Below, piece after piece: positions 1-7,191 of a stretch of 41,086 bases of DNA. The translations under genes were made by a program, and so were the position numbers. The stretch lies in assembly GCA_021775455.1 (NCBI GenBank), contig JAJFHU010000021.1, forward strand, positions 1-41,086, given 5' to 3'. Position 1 is the first letter of the stretch. Each line of letters opens with the position of its first letter. Origin of the DNA: Hyphomicrobiales bacterium. Lineage in GTDB: Bacteria > Pseudomonadota > Alphaproteobacteria > Rhizobiales > Rhizobiaceae. The notes under the pieces are model-generated. The model saw only the letters and a list, made by a program, of their open reading frames with translations, did no database searches and was not told the origin of the DNA.

Positions 1-18
1 CGCGATTAAAACAACCCC

Positions 19-924
19 ATGCGCGATAGCCTTGATCATCTGCCGGAGAAGAAACAGCGGGAGCTGGCGCGTGGTGTTGCAATTATCCATGAGGAATTTG
101 ACGAAGCGCTGAAGCTTTCCACCGCGGAGAGGAAGAAGAAATCGCGGATTGAAAAGATCATTCTGTTTGGTTCTCACGCGCGCGATGACTGGGTCGATGA
201 CAACCGCCTTGATGGCTACCGCTCGGATTATGATCTGCTCATCATCGTCAATCATGAGAAACTCTGCGACGTGTCTGCCGAATGGCGCAATCGCGCCGAG
301 GACCGGCTAATGCGGCTGATGTCGCGTGATCACCCGGTGCCAGGGCCGGAATACACGATGATCGTCCACACACTCCACGATATCAACGAAAAACTGGAAC
401 GGGGACGACAGTTTTTCCTCAACATCGCCAGGGAAGGCATCCCGCTCTACGAGTTGAAGGGTTCAAAAACCTTCATCAAGCCAAAACCGCTCTCGCCGGA
501 AATGGCGCTGGAGGAGGCGCGGGGATATTTTAATCAATGGTATCCGAGTGCAAGCGAATTCTTTGAGGGTTATTCCTTCTATATGAATCGCGGTAGTGAA
601 AATAAAGCCGCATTTATTCTCCATCAGACTGTCGAAAGCGCTTATCATTGTCTGCTGCTGGCTTTCACGTTGCACTCACCGGAGACGCACAATATCAAGG
701 AACTTCGTTCTCATGCGGAACAGTTGGACCAACGTCTCATCGAGGTGTGGCCGCGCCAAACGAAAAAGCAACAGGCACCCTACAACCTGTTGGTAGAGGC
801 CTATGTAAAGGCGCGATACTCAAAGAAATTCTCAATTCCCTCCGACGACCTTCAATGGCTCGGCCAACGCACCAAACTGCTGCTGGAACTGGTCAAGACC
901 CTGTGTGAAGAGCGGCTGGGGTGA
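19..924 (+). CDS. Nucleotidyltransferase (MNT) - HEPN two-domain protein
   Basis: A 301-aa protein. Residues about 45-125 form a minimal nucleotidyltransferase domain: the GSHARDDW signature is at 51-58 and the metal-binding SDYDLL motif at 69-74. Residues about 160-295 are helical and resemble a HEPN domain. In related MNT/HEPN pairs the two parts are separate proteins acting as toxin and antitoxin; here both lie in one chain. The usual HEPN ribonuclease motif (Arg, four to six residues, His) is not visible; the equivalent stretch near residues 264-272 reads KARYSKKFS, so RNase activity is doubtful. The ATG at 19 is the earliest possible start because an in-frame TAA lies at 7-9. There is no clear Shine-Dalgarno (SD) sequence. 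No partner gene is visible downstream; upstream is outside the window. The domain calls are firm but the function is unknown. Confidence 0.8.
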   Translation: MRDSLDHLPEKKQRELARGVAIIHEEFDEALKLSTAERKKKSRIEKIILFGSHARDDWVDDNRLDGYRSDYDLLIIVNHEKLCDVSAEWRNRAEDRLMRLMSRDHPVPGPEYTMIVHTLHDINEKLERGRQFFLNIAREGIPLYELKGSKTFIKPKPLSPEMALEEARGYFNQWYPSASEFFEGYSFYMNRGSENKAAFILHQTVESAYHCLLLAFTLHSPETHNIKELRSHAEQLDQRLIEVWPRQTKKQQAPYNLLVEAYVKARYSKKFSIPSDDLQWLGQRTKLLLELVKTLCEERLG

Positions 925-1075
925 GGCTAATACATCCCCTGTCATACTCGGGGCGGACGCCTCCCTTCCTCGCTTCACCAACGCGGGCCGCTCGTTCCAC
1001 GCAATTGTGAACAATCCTGTCTGGTCTGGCAGAGCACTGTGGGGTTATCATTAACGATTAGAAGTTCGAATCTAC

Positions 1076-1125
1076 GTGCAGCCAGAGCTGTAGCCGTGTT
1101 CGTTCACTTCAGCTGGGGGCTGCAC
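1076..1125 (+). promoter_or_regulatory. 50-nt leader stem-loop before the small secreted protein
   Basis: GTGCAGCC at 1076-1083 pairs with GGCTGCAC at 1118-1125. An inner stem AGCTG/CAGCT continues across a small internal loop. The hairpin ends seven nucleotides before an AGGAGG ribosome site at 1132-1137, so it probably lies in the 5' untranslated region. Its role (attenuation, mRNA protection or none) cannot be told from one sequence. Confidence 0.45.
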
Positions 1126-1142
1126 AAAAGAAGGAGGCAGCA

Positions 1143-1430
1143 ATGTTTATCCGGACAGGATTGCTAACGCTGGCGATAAGCCTTTCGCTCGCAAACATTT
1201 CTGAAGCACGGGACTCCGCCAGAAACTATACCTGTAACGACGTGAAGGACCTGATCCATCAGCGCGGGGCTGTCGTGCTCGATACAAAAAACAGTCATGT
1301 TTATCGGCGCTTTGTCGCCAGCCGGTTTTATTGTCAGCTGGAACAGATCACCGGAAGCTATTGGGTGCCAACGAAAAGCGGGAAATGTAGACTGAAGGTC
1401 TGTATCGAATATGATCCGGATGCTGGCTGA
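1143..1430 (+). CDS. Small secreted four-cysteine protein, unknown function
   Basis: A 95-aa protein with a hydrophobic N-terminal signal peptide (about residues 1-22, likely cleaved after SEA). The mature part is short and carries four cysteines (Y-T-C-N, F-Y-C-Q, G-K-C-R, K-V-C-I contexts), which could form two disulfides in the periplasm. A strong AGGAGG SD lies five nucleotides before the ATG, supporting a real gene. I do not recognise the family. It is monocistronic: a stem-loop precedes it and non-coding repeats follow. Function is unassigned. Confidence 0.7.
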   Translation: MFIRTGLLTLAISLSLANISEARDSARNYTCNDVKDLIHQRGAVVLDTKNSHVYRRFVASRFYCQLEQITGSYWVPTKSGKCRLKVCIEYDPDAG

Positions 1431-1649
1431 TCGAATTCGATAAAATCGAGAAACGAAACACACCATCCTCCTGATCCTTGATGGGCGGATGACGGGGAGC
1501 GATGGTGCCCAGGATGACGGCGGAGAGTTTGTGCCGCATGAACATCAGGGGGCAAAGATTATAATCGAAGTTTCGCAAACGGGGATTGGCGTTTTTGCCT
1601 TGCATCACCTTTCGAGAATTTCTGGGTGACGGTTTCCAAGCAAAAAGCC

Positions 1650-1766
1650 TGCCCCGGACTTGATCCGGGGGGATCTATTCTGCTTAACAATCAGGCACTT
1701 AAGTCGTTGGGTGCCGATGGACAGCGATAATGGATCCCGGCTCACAATAGTGGCCGGGATGACGAA
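1650..1766. repeat. Palindromic intergenic repeat (GGACTTGATCC type)
   Basis: The left end is a perfect hairpin, CCCCGGA-CTTGA-TCCGGGG (1652-1670). The right end pairs ATCCCGG (1734-1740) with CCGGGAT (1754-1760) and finishes in the word GGATGACGA. A third small stem GGCAC/GTGCC lies between. Elements built from 'GGACTTGATCC' and 'GGGATGACG' are common as dispersed intergenic repeats in alphaproteobacteria; that this copy belongs to them is recognition by pattern, not a database match. Confidence 0.55.
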
Positions 1767-1799
1767 AAATAATTCTTTTCAACAAATTTTATCCCCGCC

Positions 1800-2600
1800 C
1801 CTAAAACCCGTGAGATTATACCTGCGTCCTCACCAACAGGACGCTGGTCGCGACGGTGAAAAGTGGGTGGGGAACGGTGTCTCCGTTGCAGACCTAACGT
1901 GGGTCTGCAACCGGGAGGAGCCAGAGCTTCGGGCGAAGCGTTGGGTATGCCCGATGAAGATAACCCGGCCTGTACTACGGCAGGCCAGCCGCAAAGGCGG
2001 CAAGGCGTGCTTCTGCAACAGTTGCAGAACCAGTCACGCTGGGGTTGCGTCGCTCTGGTTCCAAGGACAGGCCCGGGTAACCGAAGGCAGGTCCGATGCT
2101 GGCGGGGTGCAGTTTTTGCACCACATATAAAAGTTACGGAAGGTGTGAAAACTGCGCCCCGTTCCTTTGTAAGTTTCCGCCTCGCCTTCGGCGGGCGGCC
2201 GTTCACGCAGTGGCGCCAATGCTGGTCGCATTGGCTTCTGCTGGCACGGAGCGGAACTGATCATGACACTGGGCTTAAAGGCTCGAGTGGATGATTACCC
2301 CTGCGTGGCAGGACAAGGTTTTGAAATTATTCAAAACCGCCAGTGCGTGAGCGAGCGCTCGCCGGATGGCGAGCAAGGCTAAACAAAAGAGTGGGTGAAT
2401 AATGACGCTTGCCACAAATACCCCCGAGGATGACGGGGGGAGAGATCGCACTTGGAAAAAGAACAACCCTCCGTGGTAGGGCAAGACGAGGCGACTCGCG
2501 GAACTGCCAGTCCGCGAACGCGCCAAGAGGCGACGAAGGGCGATGCCCTGAGTGGGGCAGAAAAGCCCGGAGGGTCGGCAAGGCAAAATAATGATTCAAG
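1800..2600. other. Dense stem-loop block: candidate structured RNA or mosaic repeat
   Basis: At least nine perfect or near-perfect short hairpins follow one another. Stems are at 1824-1830/1838-1844, 1885-1894/1902-1911, 2011-2018/2022-2029, 2106-2111/2117-2122, 2177-2198 (CG-rich, TTC loop), 2215-2222/2228-2235, 2317-2325/2330-2338, 2358-2363/2368-2373, 2421-2426/2434-2439 and 2496-2502/2511-2517. Several are 8-10 bp with loops of 3-6 nt. I found no hallmark of RNase P, tmRNA, SRP RNA, 6S RNA or a group II intron domain V. The block could be one long non-coding RNA or a patchwork of palindromic repeats. Strand is not decidable. Confidence 0.5.
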
Positions 2601-2762
2601 TGAATGATGGCGTTGCCTGTTCATGCTTTGAGAAAGGAATGCTTATTCAAATGGATCAAAAAAGATCGTTTGAGCCTATAAATGAGTAAATATATCTTAG
2701 GTGACGCGGATATCGACAAGTCGCGGCAGCATCAACTCATTGAAACAAAAGGAGCACCTTCA

Positions 2763-2966
2763 ATGACACGTTATGAGTTTATTGGCTGGATTTTGTTTGT
2801 CGCATCTGCTTGCTGTTTTGTGTTTGCGAGTTATCGTAGTGGCGATATGGTTAGCCTGTCCGGAAGCCTGCTGTTCCTGGTGGCGTGCTTCTTCTTTCTG
2901 GCACCACTTCGCGGAATGGTGTCAGCTTTGTTTTTCCGCCGACATCAGCCGGATGGTTCTGCATAA
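2763..2966 (+). CDS. Small two-helix membrane protein, unknown function
   Basis: A 67-aa protein with two transmembrane helices (about residues 7-25 and 33-55) separated by a short loop containing Gly-Asp, and a basic C-terminal tail (FFRRHQ). The ATG at 2763 is chosen because AAGGAG lies 9-14 nt upstream; an in-frame ATG at 2682 would add 27 hydrophilic residues and has no ribosome site. Its last 22 bases overlap the end of the convergent NTF2-like gene. Small proteins of this build occur in Rhizobiales without assigned function. Confidence 0.65.
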   Translation: MTRYEFIGWILFVASACCFVFASYRSGDMVSLSGSLLFLVACFFFLAPLRGMVSALFFRRHQPDGSA

Positions 2967-3316
2967 AATGTCTTGGCGACGATCTGCCACTTACCACCAA
3001 TCTTCACGAAGGAAAGGTGATCAGTAATCCAGGTGCCATAACAATAGCCGCCAACTGTGACTACAGCCGTATCGCCAATCAGCTTTACGTCATCCATTCG
3101 ATACTCGAAAGGCCCATCGCCGGTCTTTGCATCCACAGTGCTGGCAATGAAATCCTCTAACCCGGAAAATTCCAGTTCACCTCCGAAATTTCCGATTATC
3201 GATGCCCGGGGATGAAACACATCCTTTAAATGCGCGTCATTTCCATCGATCATGGCGTGGTAGTATTTCCCGGCGATAGCAGTGATTTTTTCAAGTTCAT
3301 CGATTCGCTGATACAT
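2945..3316 (-). CDS. NTF2/SnoaL-like (lumazine-binding-type) small protein
   Basis: A 123-aa protein with the alpha+beta cone pattern of the NTF2-like/SnoaL superfamily: an N-terminal helix (about 1-22), the Y-x-x-A-M-I-x-G-N-D-A-x-L-x-x-x-F-H-P pattern (19-36), and C-terminal strands with W-x-I-V-A-K-T-F (about 110-117). It is the last gene of the carnitine operon, starting nine nucleotides after the caiD-like stop with AGGAA seven bases before its ATG. Members of the superfamily can be enzymes (isomerases, hydrolases) or binding proteins, so the substrate is not predictable; position suggests an accessory role in carnitine or betaine metabolism. Its 3' end overlaps the convergent membrane protein by 22 bp. 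Confidence 0.75.
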   Translation of the reverse strand: MYQRIDELEKITAIAGKYYHAMIDGNDAHLKDVFHPRASIIGNFGGELEFSGLEDFIASTVDAKTGDGPFEYRMDDVKLIGDTAVVTVGGYCYGTWITDHLSFVKIGGKWQIVAKTFYAEPSG

Positions 3317-3325
3317 TTTTCGTTC

Positions 3326-4108
3326 CTACTTGCCCTTCCACACCGGATCGCGCTTTTCGGCAAAGGCATTGAAGCCTTCCTTCATGTCCTCGCTGTTATA
3401 AAGTGTTTCGATGGTCTTCAACTGGCTCTTCGTCACACGGTTCATCATGTCCTGGAACTTCTTGTCTTCCGCATCGCGCACCACTTCCTTGATTGCAGCC
3501 ATGACCAGCGGTGGGCCGGAAGCAATCAGTTTGGCCAATTCGCGAGCCCGGTCCATCAATTTATCGGCAGGTACAATTTCATTCACAAAGCCCCATTTGT
3601 GAGCCTCCTCTGCATCGAGCCACCGACCAGTCATCAGAAGTTCCATGGCAATATGATAGGGGATGCGCTTTGGCAGCTTGATTGATGCCGCATCGGCAAT
3701 TACGCCGGAGCGAATTTCAGGAAGTGCGAAGGTTGCGTGATCAGCTGCCAGAATTATGTCGGTTGAAAGTGCGATTTCAAGACCGCCACCGCAGCAAATA
3801 CCGTTGACTGCTGCAATGACCGGCTTGTTGAGATGGGGAAGTTCCTGCATGCCACCGAAGCCGCCAACGCCGTAGTCACCGTCCACATCATCGCCGTCAG
3901 CGGCAGCTTTCAAATCCCAGCCGGGGCAGAAGAATTTTTCTCCAGCAGCGGTGATGATGGCAGCCCGCATTTCGGGATCGTCTCGGAATTCCCTGAACAC
4001 ATCACCCATGATTTTGCTGGTAGCAAGATCAACCGCGTTGGCCTTTGGTCGGTTGAGGGTGACTTCGAGGATGCCACCTTCCTTCTTCGTTTCAATTGGT
4101 CCACTCAT
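3326..4108 (-). CDS. caiD: Crotonobetainyl-CoA hydratase (CaiD-like enoyl-CoA hydratase)
   Basis: A 260-aa crotonase-fold protein that hydrates an enoyl-CoA, here most likely crotonobetainyl-CoA to carnitinyl-CoA. The oxyanion-hole glycines are seen in GGG before Glu111 (GGGLEIALSTD), and a second acidic residue, Glu131, lies in LPEIRSG; these match the two glutamates at the CaiD active site as I recall them. FFCPGWDLKAAADGDD (59-74) forms the substrate loop. The ATG at 4108 has a GAGGAG site; an upstream extension to 4150 would overlap the previous gene and is not needed. It is sixth in the seven-gene operon, 22 nt after the hotdog hydratase gene. A general enoyl-CoA hydratase is the alternative, but context favours CaiD. 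Confidence 0.8.
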   Translation of the reverse strand: MSGPIETKKEGGILEVTLNRPKANAVDLATSKIMGDVFREFRDDPEMRAAIITAAGEKFFCPGWDLKAAADGDDVDGDYGVGGFGGMQELPHLNKPVIAAVNGICCGGGLEIALSTDIILAADHATFALPEIRSGVIADAASIKLPKRIPYHIAMELLMTGRWLDAEEAHKWGFVNEIVPADKLMDRARELAKLIASGPPLVMAAIKEVVRDAEDKKFQDMMNRVTKSQLKTIETLYNSEDMKEGFNAFAEKRDPVWKGK

Positions 4109-4130
4109 GATATTCTCCTCACTGTATGTG

Positions 4131-5081
4131 TCATTGTTCGTTGAAATCACATTCCATCCAGGCCTGGTTCACCAACTCGCCATTTTCCCGTGTGCTCGTC
4201 AAATGAAGTTCAGCACATCGGGTATCTGGGTCAAGCTTTGTAACCTTCGCATCATACACCAGACGATCGCCTGGCCAGGTAATCACACCAAAGCGCACCT
4301 TGAAAGATCGTACAGTCTCAGGCGGCAGCCAATGGGCAACATAGGCACACATCAACGAAGCCTGGTGAGTACCAAGCCCAAACACTTGCGGGTAGTCATG
4401 CGCCTTCGCCCATTCCATATCATGGTGCAACGGATCGTCCTCGCCAACCACACCTTGAAAGCGAATGATATCCTGCTTGAGCAACGGGCCAGCGGAAATT
4501 GGTCCTGGACCTTCACCTTCAATCAAATCCTCAAAGTTGCAACGCCTGATATTTGTAAACGGAGATCGAGGTTCAAGGGAGAGGTACGCAGGCTCATAAT
4601 CCGGAAGTTCAACCTGCCAGTTTTCGGATCCAGGGGTATCTTCGGTGGTAATGCTTGTAGAGCGTTGTTCTACCCGCAACGTGCCTTCGAGATCATGATA
4701 CTGCACAAGAACGGTGAGAATAGTCATGGCGCCGCCGCTGGAGCCCTGCTTCTGATTGACGTTTTCAAGACATGGGGTAGCGATCAGCCGGTCACCAGCC
4801 TTGGGAATGGCGCCGTGGAAAATGAAAGATTCCTCGCCGTGCAAGGATACTTTGGGGTCAAATTCAATGTCAGCGAAATTTGTGCCGCGTGGGCGTTCCA
4901 ACGTGTAGCCCCAGGTGTACGGAGCGGAAACGAGAAACATGGCGGGAATTACCGGATCGTGCCCTTCGAGAAATTCGGGAAGGGGTGCAGCCATGGCGCG
5001 GGCGAATTCGCGAATTTTGCCGCGCTCGATATCAACTTCGTAGCTCGGGCCTGTCATTCCGACTTGGTCCTGAAGCGCCAT
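4131..5081 (-). CDS. MaoC-like hotdog hydratase (HTD2 / FAS1-like dehydratase domain)
   Basis: A 316-aa double-hotdog protein of the MaoC/HTD2 type (related to mesaconyl-C4-CoA hydratase and MaoC dehydratases). The C-terminal hotdog carries the hydratase signature GEDDPLHHDMEWA (213-225), with the catalytic Asp and His in the D-x-P-L-H pattern. Predicted reaction: reversible hydration of an enoyl-CoA, usually giving the R-hydroxyacyl-CoA, unlike the crotonase encoded next to it. The start codon overlaps the stop of the acyl-CoA synthetase gene (TGATG), with GGAG nine bases upstream, so the two are translationally coupled. The substrate is inferred from context (crotonobetainyl-CoA or a related betaine acyl-CoA) and is not proven by sequence. 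Confidence 0.78.
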   Translation of the reverse strand: MALQDQVGMTGPSYEVDIERGKIREFARAMAAPLPEFLEGHDPVIPAMFLVSAPYTWGYTLERPRGTNFADIEFDPKVSLHGEESFIFHGAIPKAGDRLIATPCLENVNQKQGSSGGAMTILTVLVQYHDLEGTLRVEQRSTSITTEDTPGSENWQVELPDYEPAYLSLEPRSPFTNIRRCNFEDLIEGEGPGPISAGPLLKQDIIRFQGVVGEDDPLHHDMEWAKAHDYPQVFGLGTHQASLMCAYVAHWLPPETVRSFKVRFGVITWPGDRLVYDAKVTKLDPDTRCAELHLTSTRENGELVNQAWMECDFNEQ

Positions 5082-7177
5082 CAAACCGCTCCTTCGTCGC
5101 CCAAGACAATCAAAGCATCGGCAGCGATTGCGTCACCGTCTTGCGTGAGCATAACCGGGTTCACATCAAGTGTGATCAGACTGTGCTGGTTGGCGGTGGC
5201 AAATTCAGCCACTGCATTGCACGTATTGCGCAAATTGTCGGCTGCGGGATGCTGTTTCAATCCGAGGGTAGACAATGCCTTGTTCAAATCATCTTCGCCA
5301 AGTGGAAGAAGCATTGTTTCAAATCGAGCCATTTCTTCGGCCTCACTTCCGCCTCGACCGATCATCAAGGCCAGTCCCATTGCGGGGTGCCGCTTGATGC
5401 CGAGGATAACTTCGCTGTTCGCATCTTCAACCATGCGCTCAACAAGGATGTGCGTAACTTCATGACCTTCTTCGGAATTTTCGACCCGCGTGCATAATTG
5501 TACCGCGGCAGCTTCAACTTCGCTTCGGTCCTTCAAGTTCAAATAAACACCACCGACCTTCGCCTTGTGAGGGATGGAAGAACTCAACACTTTCAAGGCA
5601 ATCGGATAGCCCTGCTTGTCTGCTACTTCACCAACTGTATCGGGAGTTGCAACTTCATAGTTGGGATGCTGCAATCCAAATTCGGCGAGCGCATGCTTCG
5701 AATTTGCCTCATCCAACATACGAGTATTGTCGAGATCGCCGCCCTTCAATAACGATTGAGGAGCGGGATGATCTTCAATCGAATGATGGGCGGATGCAAG
5801 CTTGATGCTGACTGCCAGCGCTTCCATGGCTTCGGAATAACCGAGCAGGCAAGCAACGCCATTGGCATGCATGTGGCGGCGAAAATCGAGCGGCAGGCCT
5901 TCCGGCATAATGCCGGCAACTGAAACCGGAATGCCCAACCTTTCACGAACTGTGATCAATGCTTCCAGGGAATCGCACCAGACCTTGTCGAGACCGGCAG
6001 CACCAGGCCTTGGAACATCTATGAAGAATATAATTTGATCGGCTACACTTTCAGCAAATGCAATTATTGCATCAGCAACACCGCTGGTATCTTGCATGGA
6101 AATACTGCCATCACTGGCGCTGAATGGAATGTTCAAATCGAGCGGATTTTGCACGGCAACCGTTTCGGGAAGCATGTCCACCAAAAAATCCCGGTTCGCT
6201 TTGGTTGGATCATGCAAGCTGATCCCAAGAGGTCCGCAGCGGGTGGCGGCAAGTCCGTTCAAGCCGCCGGAGTAGGAAACAATTGAAACTCGATTACCCT
6301 TGGGCATTCCGGAAACGGTCAGCAGCTTCAGTGTTTCCACCAAAGATTTGGGAGAGGAAACTTCAACGATTCCAAAGCGTATACAAAAGGCTTCCCAAAG
6401 ATCGCGATCCACGACCATCGAAGCCGTATGACTCATTGCTACTTTGACGCCGGCGGCATCGTCGCCGCCTTTAAGCGCGATTACCGGAATTCCCTTCTTT
6501 GCCGCCTTGAGGCATGCGCGGCCGAAGGGTTCGCCCTCATTCATACCTTCGACATAAAGCCCGATTGCCCTGATGCGATCATCTTCCAAAACGGCTTCAA
6601 TTAATTCGGCCATGGAGGTTACGGCCTGATTGCCGATAGATGCGACGTAACCAAGTGGAAACGCTTGCTCGACGTTGGTTATGCCAATCATCAGAGCGCC
6701 GCTTTGGGAAATCAGGGCAGCACTCGGTCCTTCCTGACGCTCGATATGATTATCGTCTCCCCACACGGCTGCACCGGAAAACTGGTTGATCATTCCCATG
6801 CAGTTGGGACCCAGAAGGGGCATTTCACCGGCTGCTTCTACCAGACGTCGTTGCCGGTCACGGCCTTCGTCGGTGTTGAGTTCGGCAAACCCGGAAGACA
6901 TGACAACTGCACCGCCGCATCCTGCAGTGGAGAGTTCTGCAACGGCTGTTATTGCGCGTTCGGGAGAAAGGCCGATGACTGCTGCATCTGGTGGCATTGG
7001 TAGATCACTTGCCTTTGTGTGACATTTGATGCCCTCAACTTCATCGCGCACCGGATTTACGATCCAGATATCACCTTGATATCCTGCTCTTCGGGAAGCC
7101 CGGACAGGTCCGGAAATCTGCGAACCGCCCACATATGCAATCGATTTGGGATTGAGAAACCTTGCAAGGCTTGTCAT
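5081..7177 (-). CDS. ADP-forming acyl-CoA synthetase (acetate-CoA ligase type)
   Basis: A 698-aa NDP-forming acyl-CoA synthetase. Domain order is an N-terminal CoA-binding Rossmann domain (YVGGS near 17-21), succinyl-CoA-ligase-like domains (GPNCMGM near 123-129; ISQSGAL near 157-163), then a C-terminal ATP-grasp domain (about 470-690). Both phospho-relay histidines appear present: SHTASM (His about 250) in the alpha part and IPHKAKVGGV in the ATP-grasp part, so it should be active. It activates a carboxylic acid with ATP and CoA; in this operon the acid is probably gamma-butyrobetaine, crotonobetaine or carnitine, taking the place of the AMP-forming CaiC or the CoA-transferase CaiB. Start ATG 7177 is preferred over the in-frame TTG at 7183. 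It lies 14 nt behind the dehydrogenase gene. Confidence 0.88.
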   Translation of the reverse strand: MTSLARFLNPKSIAYVGGSQISGPVRASRRAGYQGDIWIVNPVRDEVEGIKCHTKASDLPMPPDAAVIGLSPERAITAVAELSTAGCGGAVVMSSGFAELNTDEGRDRQRRLVEAAGEMPLLGPNCMGMINQFSGAAVWGDDNHIERQEGPSAALISQSGALMIGITNVEQAFPLGYVASIGNQAVTSMAELIEAVLEDDRIRAIGLYVEGMNEGEPFGRACLKAAKKGIPVIALKGGDDAAGVKVAMSHTASMVVDRDLWEAFCIRFGIVEVSSPKSLVETLKLLTVSGMPKGNRVSIVSYSGGLNGLAATRCGPLGISLHDPTKANRDFLVDMLPETVAVQNPLDLNIPFSASDGSISMQDTSGVADAIIAFAESVADQIIFFIDVPRPGAAGLDKVWCDSLEALITVRERLGIPVSVAGIMPEGLPLDFRRHMHANGVACLLGYSEAMEALAVSIKLASAHHSIEDHPAPQSLLKGGDLDNTRMLDEANSKHALAEFGLQHPNYEVATPDTVGEVADKQGYPIALKVLSSSIPHKAKVGGVYLNLKDRSEVEAAAVQLCTRVENSEEGHEVTHILVERMVEDANSEVILGIKRHPAMGLALMIGRGGSEAEEMARFETMLLPLGEDDLNKALSTLGLKQHPAADNLRNTCNAVAEFATANQHSLITLDVNPVMLTQDGDAIAADALIVLGDEGAV

Positions 7178-7191
7178 TGGCAAATTTCCGT

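Larger units (their letters stand above)
1431..2762. other. 1.3-kb gap with no credible gene
   Basis: Open frames occur on both strands here, but none has an SD, a recognisable domain or a hydrophobic pattern, and they overlap one another in several frames. The segment holds an alphaproteobacterial-type palindromic repeat (1650-1766), a dense stem-loop block (1800-2600) and a small AT-rich hairpin at 2647-2673 (TCAAA...TTTGA around GATC-A6-GATC). The part at 1431-1649 contains two GGATGACGG words typical of intergenic repeats and otherwise shows nothing I can name. Confidence 0.7.

Noticed and set aside
1020-1087. tRNA-like words (GGCAGAGCAC, GTTCGAATC) before the small secreted gene
   Set aside because: No acceptor or anticodon stem can be formed and the T-stem has two mismatches; at best a decayed fragment, more likely chance.
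1660-2294. Overlapping open frames of 140-156 codons on both strands
   Set aside because: They coincide with the hairpin block, lack ribosome sites and show no domain pattern; long frames arise easily in palindromic GC-rich repeats.
1800-2600. CRISPR array
   Set aside because: The hairpins differ in sequence and spacing; there are no identical direct repeats with equal spacers and no cas genes.
1800-2600. RNase P, tmRNA or group II intron as identity of the stem-loop block
   Set aside because: None of the conserved core words of these RNAs, nor a domain V-like 34-nt hairpin or intron-encoded protein, was seen.
3951-5465. A 504-aa open frame on the plus strand
   Set aside because: It is antisense to the CaiD-like, hotdog hydratase and synthetase genes, which have clear domains, SD sites and overlaps; the plus-strand product has no recognisable domain.
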